Positions 29,259 to 39,560 of a stretch of DNA of 64,000 bases are shown here, piece by piece. Made by a program: the position numbers and the translations under genes. Location of the stretch: contig OY253661.1 of the NCBI GenBank assembly GCA_958009055.1, forward strand, positions 62,001-126,000. Direction: 5' to 3'. The notes under the pieces were generated by a model. The model was not told the origin of the DNA. It ran no database searches and was given only the letters and a program-made list of their open reading frames with translations. Numbering within the stretch: position 1 is the first letter of the stretch; every line of letters begins with the position of its first letter. Source of the stretch: Choricystis sp. odSpoLacu1. Lineage: Eukaryota > Chlorophyta > Trebouxiophyceae.

Positions 29259-30382
29259 ATGACCGCTCCCGTGCGCGTGTGGGCCATCAGCGACGTGCAC
29301 AGTGATTATGCTGAGAATGAGGCGTGGGTGCGGACGCTGGCGTCGGCTAATAAAGGCTACGAACAAGATGTGATCATCGTCGCGGGGGACGTATCAGACT
29401 GTTCAACGACACTGCTGCGCACGATGGAAGGTGAGGGAGGGAGAGGTGTGTGTGGGGGGGGTTGGAGGAGCAGGTGACAAGATTCGGGGGCTCTTTTGCT
29501 TCACAACCACCACCCGATCTTTCAGCCTTCGTCTCTGCCTTCTCCCAAGTGTATTTCGTACCAGGCAACCACGACGTCTGGCTCCGCGCCGCCGAGCGCG
29601 ACGCCCCGGGCGCCCCCCCCGACTCCCTGGCCAAGTGGGCGCGCCTCGAACAGTCCCTCAACGCGCGCGGCGTGCGCACCCGCCCCGCCCGCCTCGCCGG
29701 CACGTCCGACCCCGCCCACGCCCCGTGGATTGTGCCCCTGTTGTCGTGGTATTCAGCGGAGTGGGACACCGAGCCTGACGTGCTTGACGCCCCCCCCGCG
29801 CGGTCCATCTTCACAGATTTTCGGGCGTGCGTGTGGCCGCCGTCCCTGGCGGCAGCTGACAGCGTTGGCGACGGTGGCGACGTGGTGTCAGCTGCATGGG
29901 ATTCGCTGAATGATGACGCCACACTGGCTGCAGTGGCGGCAGGTGCGGACTCGCCCACCCGCCCCCCGATCATCGCCGCTGCCCACTTCCTGCCGTCCCA
30001 GGCCCTCCTCCCCGAGAAACGCTACCTCTTCCAACCCAACCTGGCCAAAGTCTCCGGCTCCATACACTTGGCCCGCCGCCTGGCGGCTCTGCGGCCTGAC
30101 GTGTGCATCGGGGGGCACACCCACTTGGATTACGACTTTGATGTGGCCCTCACCCCCACCACGTCAGTGCGCTGCATCCAGCGCAGCCTGCGGTACCCCT
30201 CGGAGAGGCGGCGGGCGGGGCTGGATGTCGCGTCTGTGACGCCGCAGCTGGTGTGGTGTGAGCGCGAGGGGTGGGGTCCGCGCGCGGACCCGCACTGGAG
30301 TGTGCACTACAGGGTACACGACCGCACGCCCGCCAACGTGGCGCCCGCGCCGTGGGTGCTGGCGGCGTGGGGGAGAAAGTAG
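29259..30382 (+). CDS. Calcineurin-like metallophosphoesterase
   Basis: There are two exons, 29259-29430 and 29526-30382 (342 aa). The complete dimetal phosphoesterase motif set is present: VWAISDVHSDYAENEAWV, IIVAGDVSDCSTT, VYFVPGNHDVWLR (with GNHD), PIIAAAHFLPS and CIGGHTHLDYDFDVAL. These supply the metal-binding Asp, His and Asn residues. No signal peptide or membrane segment is visible, so it is probably cytosolic. The substrate is unknown; the layout resembles plant and algal cytosolic calcineurin-like proteins. The intron is phase 1, 95 bp. It is divergent from POLE3 with 277 bp between start codons. Confidence 0.85.
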
Positions 30383-30477
30383 TAGAGAGAGAGAGTGTGT
30401 GTGTGTGCGTGTTTATTTTGACTTTTGTTGGTGTTGTTTTGCAGCCTCCCTTTCCCTCCTCCTCCTCTCCTCCATCT

Positions 30478-31295
30478 CTACTCATCATCCAGCCCGGGAA
30501 TGTACAGCAGCTGCACATCGAACACGACATCGCAGGCGGGCGGCACGCGTGGCCGCCCCGGGCCGCTGGGCAGGCCCTTGGGGAAGGCGAGGGCGCCCGG
30601 CACATAGACGCGGCGCAACCCACCCACCCGCATCGACGCGATGGCTTCATCCAGCCCCGCCACGATTTGGCCCGTCCCCACGCGAATGTCGTAGGGGGCA
30701 CCCCGGTTGAGGGAGGAGTCGAAGACGCGTCCGGCCGGCGTCATGGCGACGTAGTGGGCGACGACTTGAAACCCGACGCGGGGGGCGGGGCCGGAGCCGA
30801 CAATCACGTCTTTGAATGAGACGCCAGACGGCAGGGTCGTGGCCGTCAGCTTGGCCAGGTCGGCTTCGCAGGCCGCGTCGCACAGGATTTTGTCGTCGGG
30901 GGGGGCGCTCGCGCCGCTGAAAGCGGCGCGAGCGCGCGGCGCGAGCACAGACGCGAGCGTGGCCGCCAGAGCGGCGCCCGCGGCGCGGCGGGGCAGGGCG
31001 GGCGACGGCGCGTCGGCGGCGGACGCACGCGGCGCGGCCGGGCGGCGGCGGGCGGCGGGCGCGGGGGCGGGGGCGCGGTGCAGGGCGGAGAGCGACTGTG
31101 TGGGGAAAGGAGAGGATAGACGGGGTTGAGCGGAGAGAGCCGGCGCGTGGTGGTTGGCGCGCGTCTTCCGCGTGCTGCGTCTCTCCTCCGCCCCCCATCG
31201 CTCGCACGCGATGGCTGCGTGCGTGTTGCAAAGGGGGGCAGTGGACGCTCCCGCGCGCGTGTTGTTCGGGGGCGGAGTGCACGCACACACACCAT
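30478..31295 (-). CDS. Thylakoid-lumen FKBP-type peptidyl-prolyl isomerase
   Basis: There are two exons, 31295-31293 (ATG only) and 31095-30478 (206 aa). A transit-like N-terminus rich in Ala/Arg/Pro is followed by PRRAAGAALAATLASVLAPR then ARAAFS. That is a twin-Arg plus hydrophobic segment plus A-x-A, typical of Tat-dependent lumen targeting. The FKBP domain includes LPSGVSFKDVIVGSG, VVAHYVAMTPAGRVFDSSL, GLDEAIASMRVGGLRRVYVP and PPACDVVFDVQLL. As in RAMP4, the ATG is followed at once by a donor (GTGTGTGTG), and splicing to TCGCTC gives M-SLSALHR. The alternative would be a non-ATG start, which I consider less likely. It converges with the metallophosphoesterase gene (95 bp). Confidence 0.82.
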
Positions 31296-31370
31296 TTCGT
31301 CGTCGAGCGTCGAGAGCGTGAGTGTGTGTGTCACGCCCACCACTCTCTCTTCGCCAAAATAGACGCGGGG

Positions 31371-31460
31371 TGTGGACACCGGTGCTTCAGAAACACTGGG
31401 TGTGGACACCGGTGCTTCAGAAACACTGGGTGTGGACACCGGTGCTTCAGAAACACTGGG
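31371..31460. repeat. Three perfect tandem copies of a 30-bp unit
   Basis: Units 31371-31400, 31401-31430 and 31431-31460 are identical, plus 4 bp of a fourth. Each contains the 8-bp palindrome CACCGGTG (31377, 31407 and 31437) and the element CAGAAACACTGGG. The array lies 76 bp upstream of the lumenal FKBP ATG and about 555 bp upstream of the phosphatase ATG, so it could act as a repeated factor-binding site. Spacers are absent, so it is not a CRISPR array. Confidence 0.9.
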
Positions 31461-32015
31461 TGTGCCGCCGCCCCCACACCCTCGACACGCACGCTGTGGC
31501 CTGCAGGTGCGCCTGGGCGTGGCCCATTTGGGTGGCGAGGCGTGGGCGGCCGTGGGCGGCGCGTGCCCCGAGAGCGCGCGACCCAAAACCTCTTCCCCCC
31601 CCCCCCGCGCCCCTCGCCCGGCCCTTCCCACGCCGCCCGCCCCCCTGCGCGACGCAGTGAAGGCTGCCACTCCGCCCTGCTGGTGTGGCAGGGGGCGCAG
31701 GTTCCGGGTCACACGGTCAACAGGGGCAGCTGCCCGCGAGCGCGGCACCCACATTTGGAGCGTGGCTCTTCGCAGGGTCATTGTCCCGCGCGCCGTCCGC
31801 CCGGCCTCGGCACGCGCCGCCACGCCCCCCTGCGCTGGCGCAAGCTTGCTCCACATGCGTGGCTGGGGAGCGGGGCTCGACCGAGGCGGGCGGTGGGCTG
31901 TGGCGGGAGGCTGACTGGAACGCCCCGAAAACCTCTTTTCGCGCGCGCCCGTGTCGCCCGTGTTTCCCACCACCCCACAAACCTCTCCCTCCCTTTCCCA
32001 GACCACACAAACACC
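31461..32015. other. Divergent intergenic stretch, no gene seen
   Basis: This is 555 bp upstream of the dual-specificity phosphatase. An open frame exists on the plus strand through this stretch, but its composition is Pro/Arg-rich with no conserved motif. ACC-CAAAACCTCTT-like words recur near 31581 and 31925. A 7-bp inverted repeat (CTGCCAC / GTGGCAG) lies near 31665-31692. No tRNA could be built from it. Confidence 0.5.
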
Positions 32016-32774
32016 ATGACCCCCCACCACCACGTCACCGGCACCCTGGCCGACGCCACCGCCGTCGCCGCCGCCCGCGTGGCCGACGCCGCCGCCGCGC
32101 GCGCCGCGGGGGCGCCCCCGTCCCGCGTCGCGCCGCGCCTGTACGTCGGCGGCGCAGCCTCCGCGCGCGACGCCGCCGCCCTGGCCGCCGCGGCCATCAC
32201 CCACATCGTCAATGCAGCCCCCAGCGTGCCCAATTGGTTTGAGAAGGCGGGTGATGAAAACGCCCCCTCTCAATTGACCTACCTCAACGTCCCCGTGTTT
32301 GACGACGCGCGCGACGACCTCGGCGCCTTCTTCCCGTCCGTCGTGGCCTTCATCGACACCGCCTTGGCCTCGGGGGGCGCCGTCCTCATTCACTGTGTGG
32401 CGGGCGCGTCCCGGTCGGTCACCCTGGCGGCTGCTTGGCTGGTGGCGGCGCGTGGCGCGACGCCGGCCGCCGCGCTGGCAGCCGTGCGCGCGGCGCGTCC
32501 ACGCGCAGACCCCAACGCGGGGTTCCTGGCCCAGCTGGCCGCCTGGGCGGCGACTGGGTGTGCGGCCCCGCCTCCACCGCCTGCTGCGCTGCTGGCTGTG
32601 ACACGCCCATCCCGCGCGGCCAGCGCAGCAGTCCTGTGCGCGCCGCCGCGCCCGCGGTCGGCCCCGCTGCCCGGCTCCAAGTCGGCGGCCGCGTTGGCGG
32701 GGTTGCCGACGTCGGACAGGGCGGGGGTGGCGGCTTCTGTGGATGACGACCGCGGCGGCACAAGCGACGCGTGA
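32016..32774 (+). CDS. Dual-specificity protein phosphatase
   Basis: This single exon encodes 252 aa. The signature HCVAGASRS (HC-x5-RS, catalytic Cys at residue 127) follows AVLIHC. Upstream, RLYVGGAASARD, ITHIVNAAPSVPNWF and YLNVPVFDDARDDL are typical of atypical dual-specificity phosphatases, the last holding the general acid Asp. RADPNAGFLAQLAAW is the conserved helix after the P-loop. The N-terminal 35 residues are Ala-rich. The C-terminal 80 residues are Pro/Ala-rich and probably disordered. There is no membrane segment. It probably dephosphorylates MAP-kinase-like or other phosphoprotein substrates; the exact substrate is unknown. Confidence 0.88.
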   Translation: MTPHHHVTGTLADATAVAAARVADAAAARAAGAPPSRVAPRLYVGGAASARDAAALAAAAITHIVNAAPSVPNWFEKAGDENAPSQLTYLNVPVFDDARDDLGAFFPSVVAFIDTALASGGAVLIHCVAGASRSVTLAAAWLVAARGATPAAALAAVRAARPRADPNAGFLAQLAAWAATGCAAPPPPPAALLAVTRPSRAASAAVLCAPPRPRSAPLPGSKSAAALAGLPTSDRAGVAASVDDDRGGTSDA

Positions 32775-33308
32775 GGGAGGTATTTTTTTGACTGGGTGTT
32801 TTTCCTCATTGTGCAGCCGCCCCCCTTTTGCCCCCTTTCCCCCCGTTTTTGGACTGGAGCACTTGATTCTTTTTGGCAATGCTGTTTTGCATTCCATTTT
32901 TTATGCGCGCGGCGGGCTGTCTTTTTGTTTGTGTGCGTCTTTTTGTTTTTTGTTTTCTGCTCCGACACACGCACACAGACACAGCGCCCCCCCGCTTTGT
33001 AACAACCCTTTGCCTGCGTTTTTGCCTTGTGCGCGCTGGCGTGCTGTTTTTTCAAAACTGGGAGTGCGGGCTGGCGTGTGTTGGTGGGTTTTCGGCGGCG
33101 CGTTTTTTCTTTTCTTTTCTCGCGCGCGCGTTTTTGTCACTTTTTGTTTGTTTTTTTGTGTTCGCCCCCTCCTGTATGCTTGCGTGAAGCTTGCCACCGG
33201 GCCGCACCAAGCGCACTCCGAGAGGGCACCAGCCCTTCCCGTCCAGCCCCGCGGCCGCCTGTCTGCGGGGGGCGGAGAGAAGGAGAGAGACACGCGCGCG
33301 CTGACCAT
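32775..33308. other. T-rich intergenic stretch, no gene seen
   Basis: This is 534 bp between the phosphatase and the acetyltransferase gene. It is unusually T-rich for the window (TTTTTTG, TTTTTGTTTTTTG near 32780-33170) and then GC-rich before the ATG. It probably carries the 3' UTR of one gene and the promoter of the next. Confidence 0.5.
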
Positions 33309-36300
33309 ATGGCGGGCGACCCCACGCCGCCCGGCGGCGACTGGCGGGACGCGCCCGACATCATTGCCCACCGTCGCCGCATTGTGACGCTCATGTGCGT
33401 GGGCTGTGGGGGGGTGGGGGCGGCACAGCAGGGCGCGGGCGCCGGGCGGCGGCGCTGAAAACGCGGTTTGTGGTGTCGGGTGGGGGGGACGCCGCTGGCG
33501 CGACGCGCGGAAGGACGCGCCCAAACGCGCCGCGCCGCCTCGTGCCGCCTCGCCTGCCGGCTGCCCGCCCCCAAGCTCACGGGCACGCTCTTTGCGCGCC
33601 TTCCGGGGCCGGGATGGCGGGCGCCCGTGCCCGAATTGTGGTCGCGGCGCGCCGCCAAAAGGGCCGCGCGATTGGAGCTCGCGCGGACCGTCTTTCTCGG
33701 CGCGGTTTTTCGCGCTCACCCTCTCCTTCCCACCCTCTCCCTCCCACCAGCCACCAACGCTTCCAAGCCCAGCACGCGGGCGCGGGCGGCCAGTACAGCG
33801 ACCGCCTGCCCGACTTTGCGAGGCGGCTGGAGGCGTGCCTGCTGCGGTCGGCGGTGTCGCGGGTGAGTGGTTCGGTGGGACGTCGCGGCGAGAAAGGGAT
33901 GTTGCGTCTTTGGCGCGCGCATTGCCGCGCGCCAAGCCGCCACGCGGCGTTGCCTCCCTGTCCGCCCTGCGGACGACGCGGGACATACATGCGCGTCGTC
34001 CGGGCCGCGGGAAGGGGGGAGCAGGCGGCGGTTTCGGTGGGAATGGGGGGGGGGGGGAAACGGCGAAAAAACGCACTCGCCCAAAACCTAGGCGCGCCGC
34101 GGCAGCCACCCTACTTGCGTGACTCACACACACACACACCTCTTCTCGCCTTCCTTCCCACACCACAGGACGAGTACCTGGATGAAACCACCCTGGAAGC
34201 CCGCCTCCAGGCGGCGGGGCGGCGCCTGGTGGCCCAACGCCAGGCCGCGCAGGCGGCCGCCGCGGCCGCCGCCGCCGCGGGGCGGGGCGACGGCACCACC
34301 GCCACCAGCGCTGAGCCGGGTGATGGCTCGGAGCCTGGGCCGGGCACGCGGCGTGCCACGGCGGCTGCCGCGGCTGCCGCTGCCGCGGGCGGCGGCGACA
34401 CGATGACCAACGGCGCCCCCGTGCTGCTGGGGCGGGGGGCGGGCCGGCCCGCGCCGGCGGGCGGGTGGCAGGTGAGAAAGAGAGAGAGAGGGGTTGTGAT
34501 GGAGAGGCGGGAGAGGCGGCGGCGGCGGCGACGCAGCGGCCGAACGAAACACCCTCACTTTTCCTCCTCTCTCTCCTTCCCTCCTCAGCCCGACCCCTCC
34601 ACCACCGGCGCCAACGGCGCCATGATCCCCGTCGGCGGCGCGGGTCCCTCTGACGCGGGCGGCGCAGGCGCGGGCGCGCCTGCAGCGGGTGCGCCTGGTG
34701 CCGCCGCGCCTCCGTCCGACGCGCAGCGGCGCGACTACATCGCGCGCCAACAGCGCTGGCTCCTCTTCCTGCGCCACTGCGCCAAGTGTGTGGCGCCGGA
34801 TGGGGCGTGCCCGTACGGCGCGTCGTGCACCACCGCCAAAGCGTTGTGGCGCCACATCCTGGCGTGTGCCGATGGCGCGTGCGCGTATCCGCGCTGCGTC
34901 ACGTCTCGCGAACTGTTGAAGCACCACCAAAAGTGCACGTCGTCCACCTGCCCCGTCTGCACCCCCGTCAAAGCCTACGTCCAGAAGCAGAGGGCGGCGG
35001 CCGCGGCGCACGCGGCGCGGCTGGCGGCGCACAAGCAGGGGCTGGCCGCGGCCGCCGCGTCGACGGCGGCGCGGTTGGCGGCGTATGGGGGGGCGCCCCC
35101 GCCCGGCGCGCCCCCCGGCACGGCCGCCGCCTACGCTGCCGCCGCTGCGGCTGCCGCCGCCGCAGCCGCCCCACCCCCGCCCAAACGCCCCCGCCGCGCC
35201 ATCGACCTGGGGGGCAACCGGGGCACGAGCCTGGTGGAGGCGTTCTCGGCGCCCGAGATCGAGACGCACCTCGCGACGCTGCGCGCGGCGCCGCCCGCGC
35301 CGCCGGGGGGCGCCCCCCGCGCCCCCGCTGCCCGCCCCCCCCTGGGCTGGGGGGACGACGAGTCTGCGTGTGCAGCGTGTGGCGCGACCCGCCTCACGTT
35401 CGAGCCTCCCTCCCTCTACTGCACCGCGTGTGGTCAACGGGTCAAGCGCAACCAAGTCTTCTACACGACCCCCCTCTCCGCGGGCGACGTGCGTGGCCAC
35501 TGGTGCCACCCGTGCTACACCGACGCCGCCCGCACCGACAGACTGGAGCTGGAGGGGACGACCGTGCGGCGGGGCGAGCTGGAGAGGAGGAAGAATGATG
35601 AGGAGCTGGAGGAGGGGTGGGTGCAGTGCGACCAGTGCGAGCGGTGGGTGCACCAAATCTGCGGCCTCTTCAACAAGGGGCGCAACACGGGGGACGCGCC
35701 CTACGTGTGCCCCGTGTGCCTGCTGGACTCGCTGCGGTCAGGGCAACGCACACCGATCGAGGCGAGGCCGCAGGCGATGCTGGAGGCGAAAGACCTGCCG
35801 CGCTGCCCGTTGAGTGACTTTCTCGAGGCGCGGCTCGCGGCCGCGCTGGCGGCCGACGTTGCTGCCAGGCGTGCGTTGACCGGTGCCACCGCCTCCGCCA
35901 CCGGCCCTACCCTGCTGCAAGCTGCCGGCCTCACCATCCGCGTCGTCAACAACGTGACCAAGCGGACCGAAGTCAAGCCGCGCTTCGCAGACGCGTTTCG
36001 CGGCGCGCCGCGCGGCGCGCCCGCCGTCCCAGAGGCCTTCCCCTACCGCCAGAAAGTAGTCATGCTCTTCCAAAAGATCGACGGCGTCGACGTCTGCCTG
36101 CACTGCCTGTACCTGCAGGAGTACGGGGCGGATGCGCCGTCTCCGAACGCGCGGTGGGTGTATTTGTCCTACCTCGACTCGGTCAAATACTTCACGCCCG
36201 AAGTCTCGGCCGGCCCCCCCCGCGACTGCGCCCTGCGCACCCTCGTCTACCACGAGGTGCTGGCCGCCTACCTGGCGTACGCGCGGGATGCAGGGTTTAC

Positions 36301-38136
36301 ATCCATGTTCATCTGGGCGTGCCCGCCGCTGCAGGTAAGAGAAGATCAGAGGAGAGAGGAGGTGTTGTTTTCTTTGCCTTGTTCTTCCGGCACTCACACC
36401 CACCCCTCCCACTCCACCCACCCACCCACACTCAGGGCGACGACTACATCCTCTACTGCCACCCGGGTCGCCAGAAGACGCCCCGCTCCGACCGGCTGCG
36501 CGAGTGGTACCACGCCGTCCTGCGCTCAGCCCAGGCGTGCGGCGCGGTGGCCCACGTGTCCAACCTGTACGACACCTTCTTCGAGGGGGGGCGCGAGCAC
36601 GCCCTGCCCCGCGTGACGGCAGCCGACCTGCCCTACTTTGAGGGCGACTACTGGCCGGGCGAGGCGGAGAACGTGTTGGCCACGGTCGCAGCGGATGGCG
36701 CGGCCCGCGCCAAATCCGGCGCCGCCTCCTCCCGCGCCAAGGGAGGCGCAAAAGGGGGCAGCAAGCGTGGCGCCACGCCTGGGGCGCCTCCTCCATCTCC
36801 CGACGCCGCGTTGATGGCGCGGTTGGGGGATGTCATCGGAGGCATGCGCGACGACTTCATCGTCGTCCACCTGCGCGACCCCTGTACCCACTGCCGCAAG
36901 CACCCGGAGGGGCCGTACTGGAGGTGGCCCCCGCTGGAGGCGACGTGCCCTGCTGCCGCGGCGGCGGACGCGGCGTCTGCGGCGGCGGCCGAGGCGGCCG
37001 CTGCGGAAAAGGCCGCCGCCGACGGCAAAAAGAAGGCCGCCGGCGACGTGGACGCCAAGAAGGCGGCCGCCGACGCCGCTCTGGTGGCGGCCGCCGCCGC
37101 CACCGCGGAAGCTGCGGCCGCGGCGGCGGGCGCCGCGGCGCCCGCCCCGGGCGGCGGCGGCGCGGGAAAGAGCGGCGGCGGCAAGAGCGGCGGCGGCAAG
37201 GGCGGCGGCAAAGCGTCCGTGCCCGCGTTCCCGCCGCGGGTCGCGCTGTGTGCCGCCTGCTACGACGCGGAGAAGAAGGCGGCCGCCAAGGCGGGGGCGG
37301 TCAAACCGGATCCAGATGGCCCGGCCGCGGTGCCGCCCCCGACATCGGCCGGCCCCCCTCCCCCGGGCGCGCCCAGGGGCCTGCCCTACGGCATCACCCT
37401 GGACCAACTGGTGCGCGCGACCGCAGCCCCCCTCCCCCCCACCGAGGACGCCAACCCGGACGTGGGGTGCGAATTTTTCGACACGCGGCAAGCGTTCCTC
37501 AGTCTGTGCCAGGGCAACCACTACCAGTTTGACACCCTGCGCCGCGCCAAGCACTCCTCCATGATGGTGCTCTACCACCTGCACAACCCGGACGCGCCCG
37601 CGTTTGCGTGCACGTGCAACGTGTGCTCCCGCGAGATCGAGCCGGGGGCGGGCTTCAGATGCACGGTGTGTGCCGACTTTGACATGTGCGCCACCTGCCG
37701 CCTCAACCCCGCCGTCCGCCACCCCCACCCCCTGGCCGCCCACGCGCGCGCCATCGATGAGACGCGGGCTCGGTTGACGGATGCCGAACGCAGAGAGAGG
37801 GCGGCCCAGCTGGCGCGCACGATGGCGCTGCTGCGGCACGCGTCTGGCTGTGGCGACGCGCGCTGCACCTCCTCCAACTGTGCCAAAGTCAAAGCCCTGT
37901 TCCAGCATGCGGGCGCGTGCCCCCTGAAAGTTACGGGCGGGTGCGGCCTGTGCCGACGGTTGTGGCTGCTGCTGCAGATGCACGCCAAAGCGTGTGTCGA
38001 GGCGGCGTGCCCCGTGCCGCGGTGCCGCGAGCTGCGCGACTTGCGGCGCCGCCAGGCGGCCCGCCAGGAGGAGGCGCGGCGGGCGGCGTACCAGGCCATG
38101 CTGCGGGCGCAGGCGGGGGCGGGGCGGGCGTATTGA
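33309..38136 (+). CDS. HAC: p300/CBP-type histone acetyltransferase (plant HAC class)
   Basis: There are five exons: 33309-33394, 33751-33862, 34169-34471, 34589-36334 and 36436-38136 (1315 aa, all joins in frame). This is a transcriptional co-activator acetylating histones. Domains: an N-terminal segment with RRRIVTLIHQRFQ and FARRLEACLLRSAVSRDEYL (about 20-85, as in plant HACs); TAZ1 (about 218-300, HILACADGACAYPRC and CTSSTCPVC); a Cys cluster from about 428 and a PHD (about 509-546, EGWVQCDQCERWVHQICGLF); the acetyltransferase domain (about 614-825, [53 protein letters not shown]). An Ala/Lys/Gly-rich region (about 920-1015), a ZZ finger (about 1141-1181, CNVCSREIEPGAGFRC) and TAZ2 (about 1205-1288) follow. 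No bromodomain, as in plants. Confidence 0.93.
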
Positions 38137-38389
38137 TGGAGGAGGGAGGTGTGGGGGGTGGGGTGGGTGGATGAGAGCAAAAAGGCTTGCCCCACCCCCC
38201 TCCACAAAACAAAACAAACCCCAAATCAAACAAGAGAGAGAGAGAGTGGCGTTTCGTGCTTTTACTTTTGCGCCGCGCACTGTTGTGGGGCGCCACCCGG
38301 TGGTGGTGTTTGCTCTGTCAACGTTCTTTTTTCTTCTTTTCGCCAAACAACACAAACACAATCATCTCGTCGTCACTCGTCTCCAATCG

Positions 38390-39496
38390 ATGCGTGCGCT
38401 GACCTTCACGCTGGCCGCTGGCCTCCTCGCGTTGGCCGCCGCCGGCGGCCGCTCCCGCTCCGAGTTTCGCAGCGGCGAGTTTGTGCCCACCGCGCGCCGG
38501 GTGCAGTATCACGGGGTGAGGAGAGGGAGGAGGGGGGCGAGGCGCGTCGATGGGAAAGAAAAACGCGCCCCGCCCTCGCAGCACCCTCTCACACTAACCC
38601 ACAATCCACCGACCTCACACACACAACAGCTGCGCACCCAGTGGGTCGACCTGACCGGCCGCCACTGCCCCCGCTTTGGCGACGACGCGACGCTCGCCCT
38701 CCCCCTGCCCCCCCCCACCCTGCCCGATGGCGCGTCCCTGCGCGGCACCTACAAAGTGCAGCTCGCGTTTGATGGGGAGCGGCTGCGCACGCCCTGGTTG
38801 ACGGTGGGGGGGGGGGGGGCGGGTGTGGGGGGGGTGCCAGTGGTCGCCGTGACGCTGACCCGCGCCGGCCGCCGCCTCGTGTCCGCGCGCGCCGCCGTCG
38901 CCGACGCGCCACCCGAATATGTGGCCGCCCACCCGGCCGTGGGTGGCGAGTGGGCGCCGGGCGCGCCGTGGCCGCGGCACGCTCCCCTCGTCATCGGGTG
39001 GGCCTCCCTCCCTGGCGCCGACCTGGTGGCTGGCGCGTACGCCGTGCTGGCCGCCTGCCTGGTGGCCGCCCTGGCGGGCGCGTTGTCGGGGCTGGCGGGC
39101 GTGGAAGACGCGGTGGCGGACCTGGTGGCAGGGGTTGCCGCCGCGGTGGACGGCGGCCGCGGTGTCGCCATCGCGCTGCCGTCGCTGGCGGCGCCGGTCA
39201 CGGGCGCCCTGCCACCGCACGCGACGCGGCCGGTGACGCCGGTGGCGTCGACGGCGGCGGCCAGGACGGCGGCGCTGTATGGAGGGGGGGGGGGTGCGCC
39301 CTGTGTCTGGAGGAGGGTGTGGCGCGCCTGCCCCCTACGCCGCGCCGGCGCCGTACGCGGGCGGGCCACCACCACCTCCGCCCCCGGTGGCGACGGGGCG
39401 GCCGCTGTATGGAGCGGCCAAGTGGGATTGACTTTTGTTTTTTTGTGTGAGTTGTTTAGAAAGAAAGAAGAGGCGCGAAACGCCACGCCGCTATAG
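38390..39496 (+). CDS. Conserved signal-peptide plus single-pass membrane protein; C-terminal tail probably frame-shifted
   Basis: There are two exons, 38390-38515 and 38630-39496 as read. The signal peptide is MRALTFTLAAGLLALAAAGG. The lumenal part has EFVPTARRVQYHGLRTQWVD, then LTGRHCPRFGDDATLALPLP, RGTYKVQLAFDGERLRTPWL, and a membrane helix ADLVAGAYAVLAACLVAALA. I recall a plant protein family with the same ARR-Q-x-x-G-x-RT-x-W-x-D-x-x-GRHCPRFG block but no function for it. An 11-G run at 39284-39294 is followed by an Arg/Cys-rich, unlikely tail. One G fewer gives a Pro/Tyr/Gly-rich cytosolic tail (APAPYAAPAPYAGG) ending KWD with a stop at 39429-39431. I favour the shorter form (308 aa). 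A second 14-G run at 38806-38819 is in frame. Confidence 0.65.
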   Translation: MRALTFTLAAGLLALAAAGGRSRSEFRSGEFVPTARRVQYHGVRRGRRGARRVDGKEKRAPPSQHPLTLTHNPPTSHTQQLRTQWVDLTGRHCPRFGDDATLALPLPPPTLPDGASLRGTYKVQLAFDGERLRTPWLTVGGGGAGVGGVPVVAVTLTRAGRRLVSARAAVADAPPEYVAAHPAVGGEWAPGAPWPRHAPLVIGWASLPGADLVAGAYAVLAACLVAALAGALSGLAGVEDAVADLVAGVAAAVDGGRGVAIALPSLAAPVTGALPPHATRPVTPVASTAAARTAALYGGGGGAPCVWRRVWRACPLRRAGAVRGRATTTSAPGGDGAAAVWSGQVGLTFVFLCELFRKKEEARNATPL

Positions 39497-39560
39497 GGAC
39501 AATGAATTGCATCATGGGGTCACGAACGAAGAAAGCACAGCACCTAACCAACGCCAAAAC

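Noticed and set aside
31371..31460. CRISPR array
   Set aside because: The 30-bp units are directly adjacent with no spacers, there are no cas genes, and the DNA is eukaryotic nuclear.
31660..31745. tRNA-like segment (inverted repeat plus GGTTCC)
   Set aside because: No acceptor, D- or anticodon arm can be built around it, and the T-arm consensus does not fit.
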